From NCBI GenBank assembly GCA_038230775.1, contig JBBRMQ010000026.1:1-26225 (forward strand): a stretch of DNA of 26,225 bases. The letters run 5' to 3'. The translations under genes were made by a program, and so were the position numbers. The DNA comes from JBBRMQ01 sp038230775. GTDB taxonomy: Bacteria > Acidobacteriota > Thermoanaerobaculia > Gp7-AA8. Under the pieces are notes generated by a model. The model did no database searches. It saw only the letters and a list, made by a program, of their open reading frames with translations, and had not been told where the DNA came from. Positions 14,734 through 22,326 of the stretch are shown one piece after another (within the stretch, counting starts at the first letter, position 1; the number at the start of each line of letters is the position of its first letter).

Positions 14734-15366
14734 TCACACGATTCCGCGCTCGTAGGCGTACATCGTGAGCTCGACCCGGCCGTGGACGCCGAGCTTCTCG
14801 TAAATGCTGTGAAGATGAGACTTGACCGTACCTTCGCCGATGGAGAGCTTGTCTGCGATCTCCTTGTTACGCAAGCCGACCGCGACCATTTTGACGATCT
14901 CCATCTCCCGCTTGGAGAGAACTTCCACGATTTTTCGCGCTTCCTCTCGCTGCGCGAGGCGATCGAGCGCGCGAGAGACCAGCTGTGGCTCGAGCGCCCG
15001 CTCCCCGCGGTGAACGCGTCGTACCGTGTCGACGAGCGTCACCGCGGCCGATTCCTTGAGGACCAGACCGGAGACGCCGGACTGCATCGCGTCCAGAACG
15101 CCGTCTTCATCCAGCGAGGCGGTGAGGAGAATCACTCGCGTGGGCAACTTCTCGACGTGAATCTGCTTGAGGACGGACAGACCGTCGCCGCGCGGCATCT
15201 GGATGTCGAGCACCAGGACGTCGGGTTTGCGGGTGCGGACGGCAGTCAGCGCGTCCTCGCCGTTCGTCGCGGTTGCCAGGACCTCGAAATCCTTCTCGCG
15301 TCCGAAGAGCTGCTCGAGGCCTTCGAGGATGATGCGGTGATCGTCGGCGAGCACGATGCGGATCAT
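14734..15366 (-). CDS. NarL/FixJ-type response regulator
   Basis: 210 residues. The receiver domain (about 1-120) has the acidic pair Asp8-Asp9, phosphoacceptor Asp54 in LVLDIQMP, Thr82 and Lys104, so it should be phosphorylatable. A linker leads to a LuxR-type helix-turn-helix (about 145-205): LSKREMEIVKMVAVGLRNKEIADKL followed by EGTVKSHLHSIYEKL. It begins three bases after the stop of the histidine kinase gene, its almost certain partner. The binding sites are not known. The downstream GGDEF-EAL gene is a likely target or output partner because it lies in the same transcription unit. Confidence 0.94.
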   Translation of the reverse strand: MIRIVLADDHRIILEGLEQLFGREKDFEVLATATNGEDALTAVRTRKPDVLVLDIQMPRGDGLSVLKQIHVEKLPTRVILLTASLDEDGVLDAMQSGVSGLVLKESAAVTLVDTVRRVHRGERALEPQLVSRALDRLAQREEARKIVEVLSKREMEIVKMVAVGLRNKEIADKLSIGEGTVKSHLHSIYEKLGVHGRVELTMYAYERGIV

Positions 15367-15369
15367 CGA

Positions 15370-16428
15370 TCAAGCACCTGAGAATCCCAACGGAATCGAG
15401 ATCTGCACCCGCGCGCCACTGCCGGTCGACTCCAGCTCCAGATCGCCGTTCAACGCGGCCACGCGTTCGGCGAGCATGGAGGGACCAACTCCGCTCTCGC
15501 GCACTTCGGCCAGCGACAGCTTGCCGTGGAACGGGAAGCCGTGTCCGTCGTCGACGACGAGAATCCAGATGCGGTTGTCGTGTGTCGAGAGGGCGACCGT
15601 GATGTGCGACGCGGAGCCATGCTTGGCGGCGTTGGTCACCGCCTCCTGAATCAGGCGAAACGTCTCCGGTCCGAGCGATTGAGCGACGAGCGGGTCGATG
15701 CTCTCGTTCTCGACCGTGACCTGGATTCCCCATTGCGTCACGAACCGCGATCGCAACTCGGTGAGTCTGGACAGGAAATCGAACGGCACATCGATGCGTC
15801 GCCGGGGACGCAGCTGCTCGACGTACGAACGCAGGTCGCGCTGGTCCGCCATGATGAGGCCCTGGACGTTCGTGATCATCCGCTGCGCGTCGGCCGGCTT
15901 GTTCTCGATCATGTCGTGCACCGTCTCGAGCTGCAGAACCACACCGGTGAACGACTGCAGCAGGCCGTCGTGCAGATCGCGCGCGACACGGAGGCGCTCC
16001 TCGTGCACCGCTTCACGGCTGGCCACGCGGTTCGAGATCAGGTAGTCCATGTCTCTGGCGATCAGCGTTCCGACGATGTCCGCGAGAATCACCATCCATT
16101 CGGGAGGGTCCGGTGCGGTTCCGATGAACATGCAGCCGTGAATCGACTCGCCGTCGACCGCGACCTCAATCCGCGTCGCCTCACGCAGAGAGGAACACAC
16201 GGTGTCGAGTACCCCCGGTTCCTCGCGCCACGAAAACACGCCGTCCTGCCGCGAGGCGATGACCACCCATGGCTCTTCCGGATCTTCCCACGCGAGCATG
16301 GCCGCGGTGGAGCCGAACATCGCGCATGTGGCCTCGAGAGCGGATTCGGCGAACGGGCGCGGCTCCGCGCCGATGCCTCGCGGCCAACGCTTCAGTCGCG
16401 TCCGGATCTCGTCGGCGGCCGCCTGCAT
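15370..16428 (-). CDS. Cytoplasmic sensor histidine kinase, NarX-like (HisKA_3)
   Basis: 352 residues. No transmembrane segment is visible, so it senses inside the cell. An N-terminal GAF-like region (about 25-125) is the probable sensor. The dimerisation motif ARDLHDGLLQSF carries the phosphorylated His153, typical of the HisKA_3 subgroup that pairs with NarL-type regulators. The ATPase domain has the N-box EAVTNAAKHG near 262 and the G-box VDDGHGF near 295, plus a later GVGPSMLAERV. All catalytic elements are intact. It is 24 bases downstream of the M20 peptidase gene and three bases upstream of its regulator, so the block is probably one operon. Confidence 0.93.
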   Translation of the reverse strand: MQAAADEIRTRLKRWPRGIGAEPRPFAESALEATCAMFGSTAAMLAWEDPEEPWVVIASRQDGVFSWREEPGVLDTVCSSLREATRIEVAVDGESIHGCMFIGTAPDPPEWMVILADIVGTLIARDMDYLISNRVASREAVHEERLRVARDLHDGLLQSFTGVVLQLETVHDMIENKPADAQRMITNVQGLIMADQRDLRSYVEQLRPRRRIDVPFDFLSRLTELRSRFVTQWGIQVTVENESIDPLVAQSLGPETFRLIQEAVTNAAKHGSASHITVALSTHDNRIWILVVDDGHGFPFHGKLSLAEVRESGVGPSMLAERVAALNGDLELESTGSGARVQISIPLGFSGA

Positions 16429-16452
16429 TGGAGTTGATGGTAACGCCGCCAG

Positions 16453-17898
16453 TCAGAGATTGGAAAAGAGCGCTGCGAATACTTCGATGCCGTCCCACAG
16501 ATTCTGGATGCGGATGTTCTCGTTCGCCGCGTGCTGGTTGTTGTCGTGGTTCGCGATCGGGAGTCCGATGGCCGCGGTCCCGCCGCGTTGAAAGAGATAC
16601 ATCGGGACGCTGCCGCCAAGCGAGGGAAGTTTGAGAACAGGCGTGCCGGTGGCGGCGCCCACGATGGCAGCGACTCGAACGGAAAGCGGCAGATCCATCG
16701 CGGTGCGCGCTGCCGGATAGCCGCTGCCCCACGTGAGCTTCACGACGTTCGCGTGCGCCAGACGAGTCGCAGCGTCGGGCGTGTCGTGCACGATGAAGAA
16801 GCCCTGATCCGCGACATGTTGTTCGACGCGGCGGCGCACGCCGTCGGGCGTCTGCGCCGGCACCAGCCGGAAATCGATCGACGCCTTCGCCTCGGTCGAG
16901 ATCGCGTTTGCCGCCTGCTCGCCCACGTGACCGCCGGAGATTCCGCGCAGGTTGAGCGCCGGCATCAGGATCTGCTCGTTGAGCGGCTTGCCCGCGCCTT
17001 CGGTGCGTCCGATCGCCAGCTCTCGTTTCAGCTCTTCGTCGATGGGAGGGATCGCCGCCAGTGCCGCACGCTCGGCGTCGGTGAGCGGCTTCACGTCGTC
17101 GTAGAAGCCTTTGATCAGGATGTGTGCGTCGGTATCGCGCATGCTGTCGATGAGGTGCGTGAGCGTGACGATGGGATTCGGCGCCCAGTTGCCGTAATGG
17201 CCGCTGTGCAACGGCCGCGATGGACCGTAGACCGTCATCTCCACGTCGGTCACGCCGCGCGCGCCGAAGAAGAGTTGCATCCGGCGGCTCTGATGAACGG
17301 GGCCGTCGCAGATCATGTACGCGTCCGCCGCCAGATCGGCAGGGAAGCGATCGAAGTATTGGCCGAGGTGTGGAGAGCCCGCTTCTTCCTCCCCTTCGAA
17401 GACCAGCTTGAGGTTGGCGGCCGGCCTGGTGTTGGCGCCGCGAAGCGCATCGAGTGCCGCCGCCATCGCGATGATCGGCGCCTTGTCGTCGCTGGCGGAC
17501 CGCGCATAGATGCGCCCGTCGCGGGTCACCGGCTGCCAGGGCGGCGTGCTCCACTGCGACGGATCGACGGGTTGTCCGTCGTAGTGCGCGTAGAACGCGA
17601 TGGTGCTTTTCGCCGCGGGATTCGGAATTGTCACCGAAACGACGGGCGGCGCGCCCTCGATGCGCAACAGCTTCGCAGAAGCACCGCGCCGGGTGAACAT
17701 CGCAACGATGGCCGCGGCGTTGCGCTCGATATTCGGCAAGTCGGAGGCGAGGTTGGGAATGGCGAGAAGCTGGTTGAACTCCGCGAGGATCGCAGCTTCG
17801 TGCTTCGTCCGGTAATCACGCGCGCTGCGGGCGGCATCGGCGGGCGAGAGCCCGAACGCGGGGACACAGACCAGCAGCAGAAATGCGATTCGTTTCAT
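16453..17898 (-). CDS. Secreted M20 family metallopeptidase
   Basis: 481 residues from ATG 17898; an upstream extension to 18063 would overlap the divergent gene and lacks a signal peptide. A signal peptide occupies about 1-22. M20 metal-site motifs are complete: AHYDGQ (His105, Asp107), RSASDDKAP (bridging Asp137), EGEEEAGSP (general base Glu171 and metal ligand Glu172) and a late NHDNNQHAANE histidine. A dimerisation/lid domain is inserted around 210-340. The family removes single amino acids or splits dipeptides; carnosinase/CNDP-like dipeptidases are closest in layout. A periplasmic dipeptidase role in peptide scavenging is likely. It diverges from a secreted S10-type peptidase across a 62-bp gap. 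Confidence 0.92.
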   Translation of the reverse strand: MKRIAFLLLVCVPAFGLSPADAARSARDYRTKHEAAILAEFNQLLAIPNLASDLPNIERNAAAIVAMFTRRGASAKLLRIEGAPPVVSVTIPNPAAKSTIAFYAHYDGQPVDPSQWSTPPWQPVTRDGRIYARSASDDKAPIIAMAAALDALRGANTRPAANLKLVFEGEEEAGSPHLGQYFDRFPADLAADAYMICDGPVHQSRRMQLFFGARGVTDVEMTVYGPSRPLHSGHYGNWAPNPIVTLTHLIDSMRDTDAHILIKGFYDDVKPLTDAERAALAAIPPIDEELKRELAIGRTEGAGKPLNEQILMPALNLRGISGGHVGEQAANAISTEAKASIDFRLVPAQTPDGVRRRVEQHVADQGFFIVHDTPDAATRLAHANVVKLTWGSGYPAARTAMDLPLSVRVAAIVGAATGTPVLKLPSLGGSVPMYLFQRGGTAAIGLPIANHDNNQHAANENIRIQNLWDGIEVFAALFSNL

Positions 17899-17916
17899 AC
17901 CCTTAAAGTATCGCAG

Positions 17917-17944
17917 TGATGGCGTGACTTCCGCCTCGCCATCA
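17917..17944. promoter_or_regulatory. Perfect 8-bp inverted repeat between divergent peptidase genes
   Basis: TGATGGCG (17917-17924) and CGCCATCA (17937-17944) are exact inverse complements, with a 12-base spacer. The repeat fills the middle of the 62-bp gap between the M20 and S10-type genes. Its symmetry and position suit an operator for both, or hairpins in both leaders. Confidence 0.5.
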
Positions 17945-17960
17945 TGGTAATCAGTGGCCC

Positions 17961-19511
17961 ATGATGAAGAAATCGATCGCTCTGCTTCTGCTGTGCGCTG
18001 CAACGGCCGCCTTTGCGCAGGATCGCCGCCAGGAGCAGCCTCCGGCGCCCGCGCAGGCCGCACATGAGACGCCGGCGACCAAAACGCCCGAGCCTCCGCA
18101 GCACGACCAGATCTCGACGACGCAGCACACGATCACGATCAACGGTCAGCCGGTCGCGTACACCGCGCGCGCCGGCACGATGATCCTGCGCGATGAGGAA
18201 GGCAATCCGCGAGCGAGTTTCTTCTTCACGTCGTACACGAAAGACGGCGCGGATTCGAATCGCCGCCCGGTTACGTACACGTTCAACGGCGGGCCGGGCT
18301 CGTCATCGGTATGGTTGCACATGGGCGCGTTCGGGCCGCGCCGCGTGGCGTACCGCGACGACGAAGGACACGCCGCCATGCCGCCGTATCACCTCGTCGA
18401 CAACGACAACAGCCTGCTCGACGTGACCGATCTCGTGTTCGTCGATCCGGTGACGACGGGCTTCAGCCGCGCGATTCCGTTCAAGGATGCCGGAAAGTTT
18501 CACGGCGTCGACTCGGACATCGAGTCCGTGGGCCAGTTCATTCGGTTGTGGACGACGCGCTACGGCCGATGGACGTCGCCGAAGTTTCTCGCAGGCGAGA
18601 GCTACGGCACGACGCGCGCCGCGGGCCTGTCCGGCTGGCTCCAGGGCGAGGGCTTCTATCTCAACGGGATCGTGCTGATCTCGTCCATCCTCAACTTCGG
18701 CACCACGGCGTTCGATAGCGCAAATGATCAGGCCTACGCGCTCTTCCTGCCGACCTACAGCGCGATCGCGTGGTATCACAAGCGCCTCCCCGCCGATCTG
18801 CAGGCGCGTCCGGTCGCGGACGTCGCTCGCGAGGCCGAGCAGTTCGCCCTCAACGAATACACGCATGCGCTCATGCAGGGCGATCAGATCTCCGACGCCG
18901 AGCGGCGCGCCACCATCCAGAAACTCGCGCACTACAGCGGGCTGTCTCCCGAGTATCTCGATCGCGCGAACCTGCGCATCCGCATCGATCGTTTCGACAA
19001 GGAGCTGATGCGCTCCGAGCGGCGATCGGTGGGACGCCTCGACGGCCGCTTCATCGGCATCGACAAGGACGCTGCGGGCGAGTCGCCGGACTTCGATCCG
19101 TCGTACGCAGCGATCTTTGGCGAGTACACCGCCGTCTTCAACGACTACATCCGCCGCGAGCTCAAATACGAATCCGACTCCGCGTACGAAATCCTCACCG
19201 GCAAGGTCCGCCCGTGGAGCTACGACCGCGCATCGAACCGCTACGTCGACGTCGCCGAGACTCTACGCGGCGCCATGGCTCAGAACCCGTATCTCAAAGT
19301 CCTGGTGGCCAACGGCTACTACGATCTCGCGACGCCATTCGCTGCGACGCGCTACACCTTCGCGCGCATGCAGATCGATCCCGAGATCCGCAAGAACGTC
19401 TCGATGACGTTCTACGAGGGCGGTCACATGATGTACATCGATCGCAAGGCGCACGCGAAGTTGAAAGAGGATGTGTCGAACTTCATCCGCGGCGCGAGCA
19501 ACGTGCAGTGA
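17961..19511 (+). CDS. Secreted S10 serine carboxypeptidase-like protein
   Basis: 516 residues from ATG 17961; ATG 17964 is equally possible. A signal peptide (about 1-20) precedes a Gln/Pro/Ala-rich linker (20-50). The S10 signature FNGGPGSSS near 111 forms the oxyanion region. The catalytic triad is visible as Ser214 in GESYG, Asp455 in NGYYDLATP and His489 in EGGHMMY. Bacterial members of this clan are secreted and thought to trim C-terminal residues from peptides. With the divergent M20 enzyme it suggests a peptide-degradation module. A likely terminator follows the stop. Confidence 0.93.
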   Translation: MMKKSIALLLLCAATAAFAQDRRQEQPPAPAQAAHETPATKTPEPPQHDQISTTQHTITINGQPVAYTARAGTMILRDEEGNPRASFFFTSYTKDGADSNRRPVTYTFNGGPGSSSVWLHMGAFGPRRVAYRDDEGHAAMPPYHLVDNDNSLLDVTDLVFVDPVTTGFSRAIPFKDAGKFHGVDSDIESVGQFIRLWTTRYGRWTSPKFLAGESYGTTRAAGLSGWLQGEGFYLNGIVLISSILNFGTTAFDSANDQAYALFLPTYSAIAWYHKRLPADLQARPVADVAREAEQFALNEYTHALMQGDQISDAERRATIQKLAHYSGLSPEYLDRANLRIRIDRFDKELMRSERRSVGRLDGRFIGIDKDAAGESPDFDPSYAAIFGEYTAVFNDYIRRELKYESDSAYEILTGKVRPWSYDRASNRYVDVAETLRGAMAQNPYLKVLVANGYYDLATPFAATRYTFARMQIDPEIRKNVSMTFYEGGHMMYIDRKAHAKLKEDVSNFIRGASNVQ

Positions 19512-19547
19512 CGCCGGCGGGATCGTCAGCGGCTCGCTGGCGTTTTT
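19512..19547 (+). terminator. Probable intrinsic terminator after the S10-type gene
   Basis: CGCCGGCG (19512-19519) pairs with CGCTGGCG (19535-19542) through one G-T pair, and five T residues follow. It begins one base after the stop codon. The loop is rather long at 15 bases, which lowers certainty. Confidence 0.5.
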
Positions 19548-19598
19548 CGAGTGGCCGGCGAGCCGCCGGCGCTCCGACAGTCCTGCTAGTATCCAGCG

Positions 19599-20363
19599 AT
19601 GCCCCGGATTCTGGTCACCAACGACGACGGCATCTACAGCGAAGGCATCAAGAAGCTCGCTGCATCGCTGCGCGCAATCGGCGAGGTCATCGTGGTGGCG
19701 CCCGACCGCGAGCAGAGCGCGGCGTCGCACGCGCTCACGCTGAACCGCCCGCTGCGCCTCATCAAGCTGCAGGAAAATGAGTGGATCGTCGACGGTACGC
19801 CGACCGATTGCGTGAACCTGGCAGTTCTCCGTTTGCTGAAGGAGACACGGCCTGACATCGTCGTCTCCGGCATCAACTTCGGCCCCAACCTCGGCGACGA
19901 CGTCACCTACTCCGGCACGATCTCCGCGGCGTTCGAGGGGGCGCTGCTGAACATCCCGTCGATCGCACTCTCCGCGCTCGTCGGCGAGAACTTCTCGTTC
20001 GACGCGCCTGCCCGGTTCGCCGCGAAGCTCACGCAGATCGTTCTCGATGGCAACCGCGATCCGAGCATCATCCTCAACGTGAACTTCCCCGTCGGCGCCT
20101 TTCAAGGCGTGAAGGTGACCAAGCTCGGAAAACGGGTGTATTCCGAAGGCGTCATCGAGCGCCTCGACCCGCGCGGCCGCAAGTACTACTGGATCGGTGG
20201 TGACCCACCGACGTGGCATCCCGGCGAGGGAACGGACTTCGAAGCGATTCAGGCCGGCTACGTCTCGATCACGCCCCTGCACCTCGATCTCACGCACCAC
20301 GAATCGATCGCCCGGCTTCGGTTCCTCGAGGAGAAACTTGCCGACGTCGCGCCCGGAAGATAA
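19599..20363 (+). CDS. surE: 5'/3'-nucleotidase SurE
   Basis: 254 residues, the family's normal size. SurE removes phosphate from nucleoside monophosphates and short polyphosphates in a metal-dependent way. The N-terminal ILVTNDDGIYSEGI carries the metal aspartates Asp9-Asp10; VVAPDREQSAASHALTL holds the conserved serine, and later SGINFGPNLGDDVTYSGT completes the active site. Its last 26 bases overlap the start of pcm, so translation is probably coupled. The surE-pcm pair is a widespread arrangement, also known in E. coli, tied to stress survival and protein-damage repair. Confidence 0.97.
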   Translation: MPRILVTNDDGIYSEGIKKLAASLRAIGEVIVVAPDREQSAASHALTLNRPLRLIKLQENEWIVDGTPTDCVNLAVLRLLKETRPDIVVSGINFGPNLGDDVTYSGTISAAFEGALLNIPSIALSALVGENFSFDAPARFAAKLTQIVLDGNRDPSIILNVNFPVGAFQGVKVTKLGKRVYSEGVIERLDPRGRKYYWIGGDPPTWHPGEGTDFEAIQAGYVSITPLHLDLTHHESIARLRFLEEKLADVAPGR

Positions 20364-21000
20364 TTTCGCCCACCAGCGCGCGCTGATGGTCGACCGCTAT
20401 GTCGCCGCACGCGGCATTCGCGACGAACGGATCCTGCAGGCGATGCGCGAGGTGCCCCGCCACCTGTTCGTGCCCACCACCGTGCTCTCGAAAGCCTACG
20501 GCGACGGCGCGTTACCCATCGGCTCCCGACAGACAATTTCGCAGCCCTACATCGTCGCGCGGATGATCGAGCTCCTCGACCTCCACGGCACCGAGAAAGT
20601 GCTGGAGATTGGCACGGGAACGGGATACCAGGCCATCGTGCTGTCCAAACTCTGCGCGCGCGTTTTCTCCATCGAGCGGATCAACGAGCTCGCCGCACGC
20701 GCGTCGCAGATCATCCGCGACCTGAAGATTCACAACGTGTCGGTGAAGGTCTTCGATGGGACGTACGGCTGGTCCGATCAGGCGCCGTTCGACCGCATCA
20801 TCGTCGCCGCGGCCGCTCCGGAAGTGCCCGAACCGCTCGTGCAGCAACTGGCGCGCACGGGAAAGATGGTCATCCCCGTTGGACAGGGCAACGGCCAGCG
20901 CCTGGCGCGGATCACTCGCGTCGGAACGCGGACGCAGATCGAGGACTGCGGCGGCGCCGAGTTCGTTCCGCTCGTCGGCCGCTTCGGTTTTCCCGAGTGA
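20338..21000 (+). CDS. pcm: Protein-L-isoaspartate O-methyltransferase
   Basis: 220 residues from TTG 20338. I chose this start because GAGGAG lies just upstream and the length matches the family; the same frame is open to 20197, but that would add 47 residues on top of surE. Pcm methylates isoaspartate in aged proteins with S-adenosylmethionine. Motifs seen are VPRHLFVP, the substrate loop GSRQTISQPYIVARM, SAM-binding motif I VLEIGTGTGYQAIVLS, and FDRIIVAAAAPEVPEPL. The cytosolic repair function is well established for the family. Confidence 0.96.
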   Translation: MPTSRPEDNFAHQRALMVDRYVAARGIRDERILQAMREVPRHLFVPTTVLSKAYGDGALPIGSRQTISQPYIVARMIELLDLHGTEKVLEIGTGTGYQAIVLSKLCARVFSIERINELAARASQIIRDLKIHNVSVKVFDGTYGWSDQAPFDRIIVAAAAPEVPEPLVQQLARTGKMVIPVGQGNGQRLARITRVGTRTQIEDCGGAEFVPLVGRFGFPE

Positions 21001-21446
21001 GAGTCCGCAACGTTCTCGTCGGCACCGCCCTCCTCTCCGCGATCCTCGGCGCCGTCGTCGCGTATCTCGTCCTCACCGTCCCGAACGACATCCAGGCCTC
21101 AGCCCTGATGAAAGCGGCGAAGGAGCAGATGGCCGATGGCGACAACGACAAGGCGCGCCAGTCGCTCGCGCGCATCGTGCAGCAGTATCCGCGCACGGAC
21201 GCCGCCGCCGCCGCGACGGTCGCGCTCGTCACCCTCGCCGACAACGAACGGCACAAGCTGATGACGGAGCTCAACGCGCTGCGTCGCGAGCAGGCCGCGC
21301 TGCAGAAGCAGATCACCGCCCAGAGCAATCGCGTGCAGACGATCGAGAACCGGCCGGCACCGGCGCCGGTCGTCATTCGTGAGGTGGTGAAGGCGCCACC
21401 CGCGCCACCGAAAAACGCACCCGCGAAGAAGCGCAAACACCGATAG
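20997..21446 (+). CDS. Small membrane-anchored protein with coiled coil and basic tail
   Basis: 149 residues from GTG 20997, which overlaps the pcm stop by four bases (GTGA). An N-terminal helix (about 7-27) anchors it. Residues 33-80 look like a TPR-type hairpin (ALMKAAKEQMADGDNDKARQSLARI, then PRTDAAAAATVALVTLA). A heptad-like segment (about 85-112) suggests a short coiled coil, and the end is proline- then lysine/arginine-rich. I recognise no named family. Tight linkage to surE-pcm suggests co-expression but does not define a role. Confidence 0.82.
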   Translation: MRVRNVLVGTALLSAILGAVVAYLVLTVPNDIQASALMKAAKEQMADGDNDKARQSLARIVQQYPRTDAAAAATVALVTLADNERHKLMTELNALRREQAALQKQITAQSNRVQTIENRPAPAPVVIREVVKAPPAPPKNAPAKKRKHR

Positions 21447-21500
21447 GTGTGTGGACCGGCTTCAGCCGGTCATCGGCCGACTGAAGTCGGCCCTCACACC
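21446..21500. repeat. Double-hairpin intergenic repeat, copy B
   Basis: GGTGTG and CACACC bracket two perfect hairpins: ACCGGC-TTCA-GCCGGT (21455-21470) and GGCCGACT-GA-AGTCGGCC (21475-21492). The first base is the last base of the previous gene's stop codon. The layout matches copy A at 12732-12783. It separates the surE-pcm unit from the acylphosphatase-apt unit and could end transcription. Confidence 0.72.
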
Positions 21501-21530
21501 GAACCGCATCCATGTAGAATCTCGCGTTCA

Positions 21531-21809
21531 ATGGCTAAGGAACTGCGGCACATCCACATCCACGGGAAAGTGCAGGGTGTCGGCTACCGCTTTTTCGCCA
21601 CCCGCGTCGCGCGCCGACTGGGGCTGAAGGGTTGGATCCAGAACAATCGCGACGGCGTCGTCGAAGCGGCGGTCGAAGGCGAGAAGAGCGCAATCGACGA
21701 GTGGATCGAAGAGCTGAAAGAGGGCCCTCGATACGCCGAGGTGACGAAGATCGATCAGGAGACCAAGGACTTCAGCGGCAAGCTGCCGGACTTCGACGTG
21801 AAGTTCTGA
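21531..21809 (+). CDS. acyP: Acylphosphatase
   Basis: 92 residues, the standard length. It hydrolyses acyl-phosphate bonds such as carbamoyl phosphate or 1,3-bisphosphoglycerate. The signature GKVQGVGYRFF contains the phosphate-binding loop and catalytic Arg20, and GWIQNNRDG supplies catalytic Asn38. An MAK start follows the double-hairpin repeat after 30 bases. The stop overlaps the start of apt (TGATG), so the two are translationally coupled. Confidence 0.95.
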   Translation: MAKELRHIHIHGKVQGVGYRFFATRVARRLGLKGWIQNNRDGVVEAAVEGEKSAIDEWIEELKEGPRYAEVTKIDQETKDFSGKLPDFDVKF

Positions 21810-22321
21810 TGGATCTCAAGAAGCTCATTCGCGACGTTCCCGATTTCCCGAAGCCGGGCATCCTCTTCAAGGACATCACACCACTTCTGAAGTCTGCGGG
21901 CGCTCTCGAATTTGCCTGCAGCGGCCTCGCCGAGCCGTTTCGCAACGACGGCATCACGGCGATCGCCGCCATCGAGTCGCGAGGCTTCATCTTCGGCAGC
22001 TGCGTCGCACAACTCCTCCGCGTCGGCTTCGTGCCGATCCGCAAGCCGGGAAAGTTGCCATGGACGACGCGCCGGAACGAGTACCAGCTCGAATACGGCA
22101 GCGATGCTCTCGAGATCCATCACGACGCGGTCGACCAGTCCGATCGCGTGCTGCTGATCGATGACCTGCTGGCCACGGGCGGCACGGCTGCCGCGGCCTC
22201 GCAGCTCCTGCGCGAGTGCGGCGCGACCGTCGCCGGGGTCGCCGTGGTCATCGAGTTGTCTTTTCTCGACGGACGAAAGAAACTGGGCGGCACAACAGTC
22301 CATTCGCTGATCCACTACTGA
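21809..22321 (+). CDS. apt: Adenine phosphoribosyltransferase
   Basis: 170 residues. It salvages adenine to AMP using PRPP. The start DLKKLIRDVPDFPKPGILFKDITPLL is the typical APT N-terminus, AAIESRGFIFG is the base-binding region, RKPGKLPW a flexible-loop landmark, and VLLIDDLLATGGTA the PRPP-binding loop. Start chosen as ATG 21809, overlapping the acylphosphatase stop by one base. The next gene begins six bases after its stop. Confidence 0.96.
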   Translation: MDLKKLIRDVPDFPKPGILFKDITPLLKSAGALEFACSGLAEPFRNDGITAIAAIESRGFIFGSCVAQLLRVGFVPIRKPGKLPWTTRRNEYQLEYGSDALEIHHDAVDQSDRVLLIDDLLATGGTAAAASQLLRECGATVAGVAVVIELSFLDGRKKLGGTTVHSLIHY

Positions 22322-22326
22322 CGCTC

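Noticed and set aside
15526..16437. Plus-strand ORF opposite the histidine kinase
   Set aside because: It is a shadow of a gene with complete kinase motifs and has no recognisable domain.
20197..20337. Longer pcm reading from 20197
   Set aside because: It would add 47 residues inside surE without family similarity. TTG 20338 has a ribosome-binding site and gives the usual length.
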